DNA from: Acidobacteriota bacterium
Lineage (GTDB): Bacteria; Acidobacteriota; Blastocatellia; Pyrinomonadales; Pyrinomonadaceae
NCBI GenBank assembly: GCA_023436495.1
Contig: JAEZIT010000139.1
Location: 1-39,893 of the forward strand
DNA: 39,893 bases
Reading direction: 5' to 3'
Shown here: piece by piece, positions 7,563 to 15,489 of the stretch
Layout: every line of letters starts with the position of its first letter
Numbering within the stretch: the stretch's first letter is position 1
Translations under genes and position numbers: made by a program
Notes under the pieces: model-generated
Databases searched by the model: none
The model's input: the letters and a program-made list of their open reading frames with translations, nothing else
Told to the model about the DNA's origin: nothing

Positions 7563-8438
7563 ATGGAACAAGTAAAAATAGGAATTATCGGCGGCAGCGG
7601 ATTATACCAGATGCCGGAGTTAGAAAACGTGCGGGAAGTTCCCGTTGAGACGCCGTTCGGCGCTCCTTCAGATGCGTTTATCGTCGGTGAATTGGACGGA
7701 GTGACGGTGGCTTTCTTGCCGAGGCACGCTCGTGGACACAAGTTTCTGCCTACGGAGGTTCCCTATCGAGCAAACATCTATGCGATGAAGCTGCTCGGGG
7801 TCGAATATATACTGTCAGTTTCCGCCGTCGGTTCGCTTCAGGAGCAGTACGCGCCGACGGACATGGTGATCCCTGATCAGTTTTTCGACCGAACGCGCGC
7901 GCGGGCACACGAATCGACATTCTTCGGCGAAGGCATCGTTGGTCATATCACGTTCGCGCACCCCGTTTGTAATGAACTCGGCGATATTCTCGAAGCCTCT
8001 TGCAAAGAAGTAGGCGTGAAGATCCATCGCGGCGGAACATATGTCTGTATGGAAGGCCCGGCGTTCTCGACCAAGGCGGAGTCGAATGTTTATCGGCAGT
8101 GGGGAATGGATATCATCGGCATGACCAACCTGCAGGAAGCAAAGCTTGCCCGCGAGGCCGAGATCGCCTATGCGACGCTGGCACTCGTAACCGATTACGA
8201 CTGCTGGCATGAGGGGCATGACGAAGTTTCCGCCGAAATGGTGATCCAATACCTGAATAAGAATGTGCGGAACGCGCAGCTTATCCTTAAAGACGCCGTA
8301 AAACGCGTGGATGCTAAGCAAACACCGAACCAATTTGAAGGGGCGACCAAAAATGCGGTATTCACCGCTCCGGAACATTGGCCGGCCGCTACCGCGAAAA
8401 AGCTGGATGCTATAATCGGCAAGTACGCGAAGCGGTAA
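7563..8438 (+). CDS. mtnP: S-methyl-5'-thioadenosine phosphorylase
   Basis: The enzyme phosphorolyses methylthioadenosine, the by-product of polyamine and other SAM-dependent reactions, to adenine and 5-methylthioribose-1-phosphate. The 291-residue protein opens with KIGIIGGSGLYQMPEL and has FLPRHARGHKFLPTEVPYRANIYAMK (phosphate/ribose binding). GGTYVCMEGPAFSTKAESNVYRQWGMDIIGMTNLQEAKLARE is the purine-nucleoside-phosphorylase family 2 signature with the substrate-binding Met. LVTDYDCWHEGHDEVS follows. ATG 7563 is chosen because it begins just before the conserved domain; an upstream in-frame ATG would overlap the preceding gene. A PfkB-family kinase lies two genes downstream. Confidence 0.94.
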   Translation: MEQVKIGIIGGSGLYQMPELENVREVPVETPFGAPSDAFIVGELDGVTVAFLPRHARGHKFLPTEVPYRANIYAMKLLGVEYILSVSAVGSLQEQYAPTDMVIPDQFFDRTRARAHESTFFGEGIVGHITFAHPVCNELGDILEASCKEVGVKIHRGGTYVCMEGPAFSTKAESNVYRQWGMDIIGMTNLQEAKLAREAEIAYATLALVTDYDCWHEGHDEVSAEMVIQYLNKNVRNAQLILKDAVKRVDAKQTPNQFEGATKNAVFTAPEHWPAATAKKLDAIIGKYAKR

Positions 8439-8535
8439 GACCTTTCGGCCCGTTCGCTGTGTATTTTGGCTATCGGTGTGGGAAGTTTTCCCTGTCGGGA
8501 AACGTTTTCGCAAAATGGAACATCTCTAAATAGTT

Positions 8536-8997
8536 ATGCGAAAAGCTATTTTCTCATTGGTTTTTACGCTGATCGTGACCGCGGGTTTCGCCGGGTCGGT
8601 TTCGGCTCAGCGTAACATCGATCCCGCGATCGACCGGGACCCTATCCTCGAACAGGACGCCAAGCACAATCTGGATGTGGCCTGGCAAGCATATAGGCTT
8701 AAAAAGGCATACAAGGGCGTTCTGATGCGTTTTGAGGAGACTTTCGCGGCCCATCCATCATTTTCCAAGATGGACGAATTTCTTTACCTCGCGGGTATGA
8801 GCAGTTACTATCTATCCGATAATAAAGGCAAGCAGAAGGTGGACCTCAAGAACGAGCGGGAAAAGGAAAAGTATGCACCTGCAAAATTGAAAGAAGATGC
8901 GGTCGCCTACCTGTCAATGCTGGTCGAGAAGTATCCCGAGAGTCGCTACCTGGACGATGCAAAGAAGACGCTGGCACAGATCAGGCCGAACCCATGA
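8536..8997 (+). CDS. exported TPR/BamD-like hypothetical protein
   Basis: The 153-residue product has a signal peptide (MRKAIFSLVFTLIVTAGFAGSVSAQ, cleavage after SAQ). The mature helical protein shows TPR-like spacing, especially AHPSFSKMDEFLYLAGMSSYYLS and AVAYLSMLVEKYPESRYLDDAKKTLAQI. The latter resembles the helical-repeat consensus of BamD/YfiO and YbgF proteins. There is no lipobox cysteine, so it is not a lipoprotein. The stop overlaps the next start (ATGA at 8994-8997), indicating translational coupling to the VOC protein. No exact function can be given. Confidence 0.72.
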   Translation: MRKAIFSLVFTLIVTAGFAGSVSAQRNIDPAIDRDPILEQDAKHNLDVAWQAYRLKKAYKGVLMRFEETFAAHPSFSKMDEFLYLAGMSSYYLSDNKGKQKVDLKNEREKEKYAPAKLKEDAVAYLSMLVEKYPESRYLDDAKKTLAQIRPNP

Positions 8998-9371
8998 ACC
9001 TGAACCAGGTTACTATTTATTCAGAGAAGCCAATTGAGACGGCCGAGTTTTTTCAAAAGCTCGGCCTTCGTCTTATCGTCGATTCCCTGCCCCGCTACGC
9101 GCGCCTCGAATGCCCCGACGGCGAATCAACGCTGTCGATCAATATCGCTGAAGACGTAGCCGAAAACCCCAGCATTGTGTTATATTTTGAATGCGAGGAC
9201 CTGGACCGGACAGTTGAGGAGTTAATATCCAAGGGACTCGAGTTTGACGAATATCCCACCGAACGGCCATGGCTGTGGCGTCAGGCTTATCTTAAAGATC
9301 CCAACGGTAACAAAATCTGTTTGTTTCACGCGGGCGAAAATCGCAAAAATCCGCCATGGCGTGTAAAATAG
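8994..9371 (+). CDS. VOC-family (glyoxalase/bleomycin-resistance fold) protein
   Basis: This 125-residue single VOC domain starts LNQVTIYSEKPIETAEFFQKLGLRLIVDSLPRYARLECPDG and ends AYLKDPNGNKICLFHAGENR, the classical last strand of the fold. FECEDLDRTVEELISKGLEF is the middle connecting helix. The metal ligands of true glyoxalase I are not convincingly all present, so a specific enzyme is not claimed. Four-nt overlap with the upstream gene implies co-translation. Confidence 0.82.
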   Translation: MNLNQVTIYSEKPIETAEFFQKLGLRLIVDSLPRYARLECPDGESTLSINIAEDVAENPSIVLYFECEDLDRTVEELISKGLEFDEYPTERPWLWRQAYLKDPNGNKICLFHAGENRKNPPWRVK

Positions 9372-9434
9372 GCCTGTCGGCGTAAATACGGCCTTGCCGG
9401 CCGGCGATTCTTTTTAGGAGATACCCTTTAATAA

Positions 9435-10373
9435 ATGTCATTAACAGTAGTGGGCTCGGTCGCCTTCGACGCGCTCGAGACGCCTTTTGGTAAACGCGAT
9501 AAGATTCTCGGCGGTGCCGCAACGCACTTCGGACTATCCGCTAGTTTTTTTACAAAGGTAAACGCAGTCGGCGTCGTCGGCGGCGACTTTGGCGACGACG
9601 AATGGGCTGTTTTTAAACGTCATTACATCAATACCGACGATATCGAGATCGTGCCTGACGGAAAGACGTTTTTCTGGCGCGGGCGTTATGATTACGACAT
9701 GAACACGGCACACACGCTGGACACACAGCTGAACGTGTTTGAAACATTTGACCCGAAGCTTTCCGAAAATTCCAAGAATGCCCGGCTGGTGTTTCTCGCG
9801 AACATCTTGCCGATGCTGCAAAAGCAGGTCCGTGAACAATGTACAAACGCCGAATTCGTCGCGATGGACACGATGAATTTTTGGATCTCCTCAATGAAGG
9901 ACGCGGTGATCGATACGATAAAGGTCGTGGACTGCGTCATCATAAATGACGCCGAAGCACGACAGCTTGCGGATGAGCCGAATATCCACAAGGCGGCCCG
10001 AAAGATCATGGATTTCGGCCTTCAGGCCCTCGTCATTAAACGCGGGGAGTACGGCGCGACTTTGTTTACGAAAGACGGCTATTTCTCGACGCCGGCTTAT
10101 CCACTGGAAAGTGTATTCGACCCGACAGGCGCAGGCGACACATTTGCAGGCGGCTTCATGGGCTATCTCGCTGCCCAAAATTCCATCGACGACGATACGC
10201 TTCGCCGGGCAATGATATACGGTTCGGTAATGGCGTCGTTCAACGTGGAAAAATTCGGTACGGAACGCGTCGATGCTCTGGATTATCCCGAGATCAATCA
10301 GCGTTTCCGAGATTTCAAACGGATGACGCATTTCGACGAAATACCGTTCGAACGTGCCACTTCGGCAAGCTGA
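9435..10373 (+). CDS. PfkB-family carbohydrate/nucleoside kinase
   Basis: This 312-residue kinase is of the ribokinase/adenosine-kinase family. The N-terminal LGGAATHFGLSASFFTKVNAVGVVGGDFGDD is the PfkB signature 1 region. The C-terminal DPTGAGDTFAGGFMGYLA contains the anion hole and catalytic Asp (GAGD). INDAEARQLADEPN and VIKRGEYGATLF are further family segments. The lid region is short. Because it lies close to mtnP, a nucleoside substrate (salvage) is an attractive guess, but sequence alone cannot separate ribokinase-, adenosine- and fructokinase-type members. AGGAG lies at 9416-9420, 14 nt upstream of the ATG. Confidence 0.85.
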   Translation: MSLTVVGSVAFDALETPFGKRDKILGGAATHFGLSASFFTKVNAVGVVGGDFGDDEWAVFKRHYINTDDIEIVPDGKTFFWRGRYDYDMNTAHTLDTQLNVFETFDPKLSENSKNARLVFLANILPMLQKQVREQCTNAEFVAMDTMNFWISSMKDAVIDTIKVVDCVIINDAEARQLADEPNIHKAARKIMDFGLQALVIKRGEYGATLFTKDGYFSTPAYPLESVFDPTGAGDTFAGGFMGYLAAQNSIDDDTLRRAMIYGSVMASFNVEKFGTERVDALDYPEINQRFRDFKRMTHFDEIPFERATSAS

Positions 10374-10406
10374 TATTGAGAACATTAGTCGGTCTTCCAA
10401 AGTCTC

Positions 10407-11162
10407 ATGGAAAGGCAAATAGAAAACACCCTAACCGGTTTTAGAAAACCTTCGGCCCAGAATACGTTGCTTATCCCCGCGGCGGCAGGATTTGCCTGCC
10501 TCCTCGGTGGATTGCTTGCATCATTTTGGACCCAGTCATACGGTATCGCTGCATTTATACTGCTCGGGGCCGCGGGCTTTGCTGCGGCTGTATATATAAA
10601 TCTGGCGGAATTTCGCAGGCTTCAACGCGACCGTACTGAAATTGTGCCATGGGAAACCGCTCTTCCGGACGTCCAGCGGCAAAACATCGTGCTCGAGGTC
10701 GAAGAGCTGTCGCGAATTTTCGGTGCCGGCCCGGACCAGCACGCCGAAATGGCGACGGTATTTGTCGTAGCCGAAGACCTGGCCTTGCGACAGGTCCAGC
10801 AGGAATATAACGCTCCTATGCTCCGGCATGTGGCGGTCGGACAGACGCCCTTCGACGCGGTCGTTCTAAAACAAGATCTGATGATCTGTGTTGACGTGTC
10901 GTTCATGGTCACGCCGGATATTCGGCAGGAAAAGGTCGATGCGATGATCAAGAAAGCTGCCGCCGCACAGGAACATCTGAAGAATTCCGGATCGTCGCGG
11001 ACGGTTCGCCTGTTGATTGGCCTTATCACGCAGTTGTCGAATGAAGACGAGAACAAACTTAGGGCCGCTCTCAAAAAGGGCCGGTTCTCCGCGACGTCAG
11101 TCGATATAGACATCCGGATCTTCGATTTCGAAGCCCTCCAGCGAATTTACGTAACCGATTGA
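10407..11162 (+). CDS. membrane protein of unknown function
   Basis: The 251-residue product has two closely spaced transmembrane helices (about residues 18-37 and 41-60), then a soluble C-terminal domain. I recognise no named family. The soluble part contains QTPFDAVVLKQDLMICVDVSFMV, alternating beta-strand-like segments with two aspartates. Helical and beta segments follow, ending IDIRIFDFEALQRIYVTD. This loosely recalls a degenerate PD-(D/E)XK-type core, but the catalytic lysine is absent. It follows the PfkB gene by 33 nt on the same strand. It is unlikely to be a shadow: the opposite-strand frames are cut up and hydrophobicity is well organised. Confidence 0.72.
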   Translation: MERQIENTLTGFRKPSAQNTLLIPAAAGFACLLGGLLASFWTQSYGIAAFILLGAAGFAAAVYINLAEFRRLQRDRTEIVPWETALPDVQRQNIVLEVEELSRIFGAGPDQHAEMATVFVVAEDLALRQVQQEYNAPMLRHVAVGQTPFDAVVLKQDLMICVDVSFMVTPDIRQEKVDAMIKKAAAAQEHLKNSGSSRTVRLLIGLITQLSNEDENKLRAALKKGRFSATSVDIDIRIFDFEALQRIYVTD

Positions 11163-11271
11163 ACGTGCGAAGATTATAAAGCAGGCGAATGCGGCTGTTC
11201 ATGGGCTCACCCGAGATCGCAATCGGGACATCGTCACTTTAAATTGGTCGGACGTCTGCGTAAATTCAATT

Positions 11272-12033
11272 ATGTTAAAGAACAAAACCGGATTAATATT
11301 CGGCGTTGCGAACAAGCGCTCGATCGCGTGGGCATGCGCCCAAGCCTGCTCCGAACAGGGAGCAGCACTTGCATTCACTTATCAAGGCGAACGCCTGAAG
11401 GAAAACGTCGAGAAACTTGCGGCCGAGCTTCCCGATTCGTTGGTCGTACCGTGCGATGTGACAGATCAGGCCAGTGTCGACGCCGCATTTGCAGCTGTCG
11501 GTGAGAAGTATGGAAAGCTGGATTTTATTATTCATTCAATCGCCTTCGCACCGAAGGAAGCTCTGGAAGGCGAATTTGTAAATACTTCGCGCGAAGCATT
11601 TCTTACCGCAATGGAGATCAGCGCCTATTCGTTGCCGCAAGTCGCGCTTGCAGCCGCTCCTCTGATGAAGGATGGCGGCAGCATTGTGACGATGAGTTAT
11701 TACGGTGCGGAAAAGGTTGTGATGAACTACAACGTAATGGGTGTGGCAAAGGCTGCGCTTGAGGCCTCTACCCGTTATCTCGCCGCCGATCTTGGAAAGA
11801 GCAATATCCGTGTGAATGCGATTAGCGCCGGGCCGATAAACACGCTGTCAGCTCGCGGCGTCAAAAATATGGGTTCCCTGCTGTCCTATGTAGGGGAAAA
11901 ATCGCCGCTGAAACGTAATGTACAGGCATCGGAAGTCGGCAACACAGCTCTTTTCCTTGTCAGCGAACTCTCTTCAGGCATCACCGGCGAAACGATCTAC
12001 GTCGACTGCGGCTACAACATCATGGGAATTTAA
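11272..12033 (+). CDS. fabI: enoyl-[acyl-carrier-protein] reductase (NADH)
   Basis: FabI carries out the last reductive step of each fatty-acid elongation cycle. The 253-residue SDR protein shows GVANKRSIAWACAQACSEQGA, the FabI-specific nucleotide-binding loop. HSIAFAPKEALEGEF follows, then MSYYGAEKVVMNYNVMGVAKAALEAS, in which Tyr153 and Lys160 are the FabI-type catalytic pair (Tyr-x6-Lys). GPINTLSARGVKNM is the substrate-binding lid. It begins with the only ATG before the motif, and no strong Shine-Dalgarno is visible. The LOG-family gene follows after 2 nt, so they form an operon. It is a target of triclosan- and isoniazid-type inhibitors in other bacteria. Confidence 0.96.
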   Translation: MLKNKTGLIFGVANKRSIAWACAQACSEQGAALAFTYQGERLKENVEKLAAELPDSLVVPCDVTDQASVDAAFAAVGEKYGKLDFIIHSIAFAPKEALEGEFVNTSREAFLTAMEISAYSLPQVALAAAPLMKDGGSIVTMSYYGAEKVVMNYNVMGVAKAALEASTRYLAADLGKSNIRVNAISAGPINTLSARGVKNMGSLLSYVGEKSPLKRNVQASEVGNTALFLVSELSSGITGETIYVDCGYNIMGI

Positions 12034-12035
12034 GC

Positions 12036-12842
12036 ATGGCTGAAACTGACGCAAACAAGCCTAGAAAACGGAAGGATAAAGCAATCGCCCCAGAACCGGA
12101 AACCGTGGCCGAGGCGAAAAAGCGCGAAGTAGTTCCGGGATACTGGCACTTAACGGACGATGAGGTCCTGCTGCGCTCACCTGAGCCCGAAGACGAATAC
12201 AAAACTTCGGATTCATGGCGCGTATTTCGTATAATGGGTGAATTCGTCGAAGGATTCGATGACCTGGCGACGATCACTCGCGGAGTCTCAGTCTTTGGTT
12301 CGGCACGCACTGACGAATCCGACGGAATGTACGTTGCTGCGTATGAAACATCGAAGCTTCTTGCTGAAGCGGGATTCGAGATCATTACCGGCGGCGGCCC
12401 CGGGATCATGGAAGCGGCAAATCGCGGAGCGTTCGAGGCTGGAAAAGTATCGGTGGGCTGCAACATCGAACTCCCCTTCGAACAAATGCCGAACCCATTT
12501 CTGACCAAGTCGTTATCGTTCAAATATTTCTTCGTTCGCAAAACGATGTTCATCAAGTACAGCAACGCATACATGATCTTTCCGGGCGGATTTGGAACGA
12601 TGGACGAGCTGTTCGAAGCACTAACGCTTATACAGACGCGGAAGATCCGCAATTTTCCGGTTGTACTGTTTGGTTCGCAATACTGGCGGGGTCTGCTCGC
12701 TTGGCTGACCTCGACCATGTTGAACGAAAGGAATATCAGTCCGGAGGATCTCGGCCTGATTCATTTGACCGATTCGCCTCAGGATGCGGTGGATTTTATC
12801 ATTCGAACTTGTGGGCCCATCGAAAAGTCGGTAAAGGCCTAG
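12036..12842 (+). CDS. LOG-family nucleotide-processing protein (TIGR00730-like)
   Basis: The 268-residue protein has a Rossmann-like LOG domain with both signatures: GGGPGIMEAANRGAFEAG and PGGFGTMDELFEALTLIQT (PGGxGTxxE). Family members are nucleoside-5'-monophosphate phosphoribohydrolases (cytokinin-activating LOG, YgdH/PpnN). A charged N-terminal extension of about 65 residues precedes the domain (KPRKRKDKAIAPEPE), longer than in minimal LOG proteins. It starts 2 nt after fabI. Its TAG stop shares bases 12839-12842 (CTAG) with the stop of convergent cutA. Confidence 0.9.
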   Translation: MAETDANKPRKRKDKAIAPEPETVAEAKKREVVPGYWHLTDDEVLLRSPEPEDEYKTSDSWRVFRIMGEFVEGFDDLATITRGVSVFGSARTDESDGMYVAAYETSKLLAEAGFEIITGGGPGIMEAANRGAFEAGKVSVGCNIELPFEQMPNPFLTKSLSFKYFFVRKTMFIKYSNAYMIFPGGFGTMDELFEALTLIQTRKIRNFPVVLFGSQYWRGLLAWLTSTMLNERNISPEDLGLIHLTDSPQDAVDFIIRTCGPIEKSVKA

Positions 12843-13150
12843 CCTGCTAAATACTGATTCATCCAGTCAGCATAGCCGTCGGAGATTCTGGCGGCTTCTA
12901 TCGCGACGACCTCTGGAACCGAGTAGGAATGGTTGGCGTGGATGAAATCTTTAAGATCATCGAAATTCGCATCCAACGTCTTTATGAGCAGCAGAAATTC
13001 TTCCTCCCGAGTAACCGCTTCGTCCCAATAAAAGAAGGAGCGGATCTTCGGAATGATTTGTACACAGGCGGCGTGCTTGGCTTTCACGATCTGTTCTGCG
13101 AGTATTTCAGCCTCTTCGATCGAAGAAGTTGTTGTCATCACAATGAGCAT
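12839..13150 (-). CDS. cutA: divalent-cation tolerance protein CutA
   Basis: The 103-residue protein matches the small trimeric CutA family, with features like AEQIVKAKHAACVQIIPKIRSFFYWDEAVTREEEFLLLIKT and HSYSVPEVVAIEAARISDGYADWMNQYL. This is the standard CutA1 layout, including the Cys of AACVQIIP and the FYW/EE segments. The role is uncertain: metal tolerance and signalling have both been proposed. The start MLIVMTTTS at 13150 is chosen because the longer frame to 13246 adds sequence unlike the family and would read through the upstream hairpin. It is convergent with the LOG gene. Confidence 0.92.
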   Translation of the reverse strand: MLIVMTTTSSIEEAEILAEQIVKAKHAACVQIIPKIRSFFYWDEAVTREEEFLLLIKTLDANFDDLKDFIHANHSYSVPEVVAIEAARISDGYADWMNQYLAG

Positions 13151-13167
13151 TCGATTTAGAAAATTTC

Positions 13168-13192
13168 GGCCCGCCGTTATAAACAGCGGGCC
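13168..13192 (-). terminator. possible terminator between the M48 peptidase and cutA
   Basis: A perfect 7-bp inverted repeat (GGCCCGC / GCGGGCC) surrounds an 11-nt loop, followed on the minus strand by GAAATTTTC. It lies just after the M48 stop and upstream of cutA. The U-tract is short, so it may attenuate more than terminate. Confidence 0.5.
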
Positions 13193-13205
13193 TCGTTCGG
13201 TCTTC

Positions 13206-14192
13206 CTAGTTTTTCTTGAGAACGTCAGCGTACTCGCCGCTTTCAACCCATTTCAGAATTTCGGACACACGCCAGATGGGGAATGGGTGCGATAGACCCG
13301 CGTTGATGATGTCCGCCCAAAACTTGTCAAGCTTTTTCTCATCATAATTCTTCTGAAATTCACGGGCCTGATCGAGAAACTGTTCATAGTCGATCTTCGA
13401 CGCAAAAGTACCGCCGGCGAGCTTCATCATCGTCCGCCCAACCACGTGTGGGTCCTGAACAACCAACATAGCCGCCCGATCGCATGAAAGTTCTGCACGA
13501 CGCATCCAGGCAAGCAATGCACCTCGCATAGTTGCCGTCAGCAGCTCTTTCAAAATCGCCGCGATCGGAAGCGACGCCAGCGGAATAGTTGCAACCGCAA
13601 GTATCAACTGCGCAGCGGTCAGATATAGTACATGTTCGGCATGGATGTGACCGACCTCATGAGCGATGACTGCGAGTGTCTCTTCTTCATTAAGTCGTTC
13701 GATCAGCGACGAATGCAGCACGATGATCGGCTTTTCGACTCCGCCTGTAAAAGCATTTACGACCGGATTCTGTTGAATGTACAGGTCCGGCATATCGACG
13801 CCGAGGGTGGTACAGGCGATCTGGAGCTTTGCATGAAGGTCCGGGCATTGCGTCGGCGTGACACGTACCGCGCTCGCCATAAAGGTGACACGAATCGCCG
13901 ATTCGCCGGTTACCGCAAGCAGTTTCTTGAGTGCGGAATCGATACCGGGAATTGCTTTAAGCGCCGCGAGAGCTTTGCTGTCCGCGGGATGGATATAAGC
14001 ATGTTTACGAAGATCCGCGAACTTTTTATGAGGTTCGTTTGATAACGGCAGTTTGCATCGCCCGCAATTTGCATCATTGTTCTTGTAATCTGCCTTGACC
14101 GTGTTCTTCTGACCGCAGTATCGACAGCGAACAAATAAACTCTTACTGATCGAGGTCTCAGGGTTTTCAGCTTCCGGATTCTTTTTTGCCAT
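13206..14192 (-). CDS. M48-family zinc metallopeptidase with N-terminal zinc ribbon
   Basis: This 328-residue protein has a CxxC...CxxC zinc ribbon (C23/C26 and C43/C46) ahead of an M48 peptidase domain. The active site HEVGH is at 178-182. The third zinc ligand is probably E234 in RRAELSCDRAA, and the segment NPVVNAFTGGVEKPIIVLHSSLIE precedes the active site as in M48 enzymes. Two hydrophobic helices (about 189-210) follow the active site and could be membrane-embedded, as in HtpX. There is no signal peptide, so the zinc ribbon would be cytosolic. The ribbon fused to M48 is a less common arrangement. The start at 14192 keeps the ribbon in frame. Confidence 0.87.
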   Translation of the reverse strand: MAKKNPEAENPETSISKSLFVRCRYCGQKNTVKADYKNNDANCGRCKLPLSNEPHKKFADLRKHAYIHPADSKALAALKAIPGIDSALKKLLAVTGESAIRVTFMASAVRVTPTQCPDLHAKLQIACTTLGVDMPDLYIQQNPVVNAFTGGVEKPIIVLHSSLIERLNEEETLAVIAHEVGHIHAEHVLYLTAAQLILAVATIPLASLPIAAILKELLTATMRGALLAWMRRAELSCDRAAMLVVQDPHVVGRTMMKLAGGTFASKIDYEQFLDQAREFQKNYDEKKLDKFWADIINAGLSHPFPIWRVSEILKWVESGEYADVLKKN

Positions 14193-14278
14193 AAGGAAAG
14201 TTTAATTTAGACGGGATGATTTATTCAACTTTAATATCCTTTAGAACTAAACGATAGGCGCTCGAAAAAGTTCTTGTA

Positions 14279-15463
14279 TCAAAGGCGTTTAAGCCGAACT
14301 ACGGTCTCAACGTGATGAGTTTGGGGGAAAAGATCGAATGCCTTCATTGCCGCGATCTCGTAGTCGCTATCGATCAGTATTCGAAGATCACGGGCCAGAA
14401 TCGACGGATCACAGGAAACATAAGAGATTTCATTCGCCCCAAGCCGTCCTATCGCCTTTATAGATTCAACATCAGCACCAGCTCGCGGCGGGTCGAGAAA
14501 AAGTAGATCCGGCCGTTCGAATTCGCCGTTTCGCAACATCCGATCGACGTCGCCGTTTCGAAAGTCTATATTTTTGATCCCCGCCCGTTCGGCGTTCAGC
14601 TTCGCAAATTCAACCGCCTTTTCATCTCCTTCAACTCCGAGAACCGCCCTGAAATTTCTAGCCAAAGGCAGCGAAAACAGTCCAACACCGCAATATAGGT
14701 CCATAACCGTATCGCCTCCAGTTCCACCTATCGCTGCTTCGATAAGCGGCTCGATCAAGTAATGATTTCCCTGAAAAAAGGTTTCCGCTGAGTAATAATA
14801 TGTGTCGTCCTTTGTCGAGTATGATATTATCGCCGGCGGCTCCGTGGGAACCGATGTGTTTATGGAAGCACCGTCGTCGCTTGCTGCGGCTTCAAACTCC
14901 ACACGGTCGTCCCAGACATTCTCCCAAGCGATACTGCGGCGAATTTACTTGAGCACAACATCCAATTCCGGAGTTAGGATGGGGCACGACTCGACACCAA
15001 TAACCTCATGCGAGCTTCGTCGAAAATACCCGAAGTTTCGGCTGTCCGGATCCGCGTGCCATTGTGCCCGGGATCGATAGTTTAATACGTTTGGGCTTCC
15101 TTCAATCTCGATCGTCCCTTGCTCATCGATCTTCGCGATGCGTTTCAGATTGTCTTTAATGATCGCAACTTTTGCATCGAGCTGCGCTTGATAGTTCATC
15201 TGTTGGAAATCGCAACCTCCGCATTGGCCGAAATATAGGCAAGGCGGTTTTATCCGCAGCGGCGAAGACTCCAATATTTCAACGATCTCAGCGAATGCGA
15301 TATGCTTTTTCAGGCGTGTAATCGAGACAAGCAGCCGGTCGCCCGGGGCCGTCAGCTGTACGAAGACCGTCAATTTGGGCGCGAAACCCAGCCCGAACCC
15401 GCCAGGTACGATCTTTTCGATCGTTACCTCTATACGGTCATTGATTTGATAGTTGGAACTCAA
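14279..15463 (-). pseudogene. RlmD/RumA-type 23S rRNA (uracil-C5) methyltransferase, interrupted by an in-frame TAA
   Basis: Two open segments lie in the same frame. 15463-14945 encodes the TRAM domain and the [4Fe-4S] cysteines (C75, C81, C84, C160, in CLYFGQCGGC and ESCPIL). 14902-14279 encodes the SAM domain (DLYCGVGLFSLPLA), DPPRAG, the nucleophile Cys in SYVSCDPS and the base Glu in HHVETVV. Between them lie one TAA (14945-14947, codon 173) and 14 sense codons that read as a normal family linker (IRRSIAWENVWDDR). Removing the stop gives a 394-residue protein of near-normal length with every key residue kept. The gene is thus a recent nonsense allele, a sequence error or a read-through case. 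A GTG at 14902 could restart the catalytic half. It lies 26 nt downstream of the hypothetical gene at 15490-16161. Confidence 0.82.
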
Positions 15464-15489
15464 TCCTATGCCTCTTACAGTTATTGGCT

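Noticed and set aside
8487..8502. Terminator after mtnP
   Set aside because: The TTTCCC/GGGAAA stem is only 6 bp and the following T-run is interrupted, so it is too weak to list.
10830..10920. PD-(D/E)XK nuclease domain
   Set aside because: Two aspartates are spaced suggestively, but the catalytic lysine is missing, so a nuclease is not claimed.
14902..14947. Frameshift in the rRNA methyltransferase gene
   Set aside because: Codon arithmetic shows both halves are in the same frame. Only a TAA intervenes, so it is a nonsense interruption. A selenocysteine explanation also fails because the codon is not TGA.
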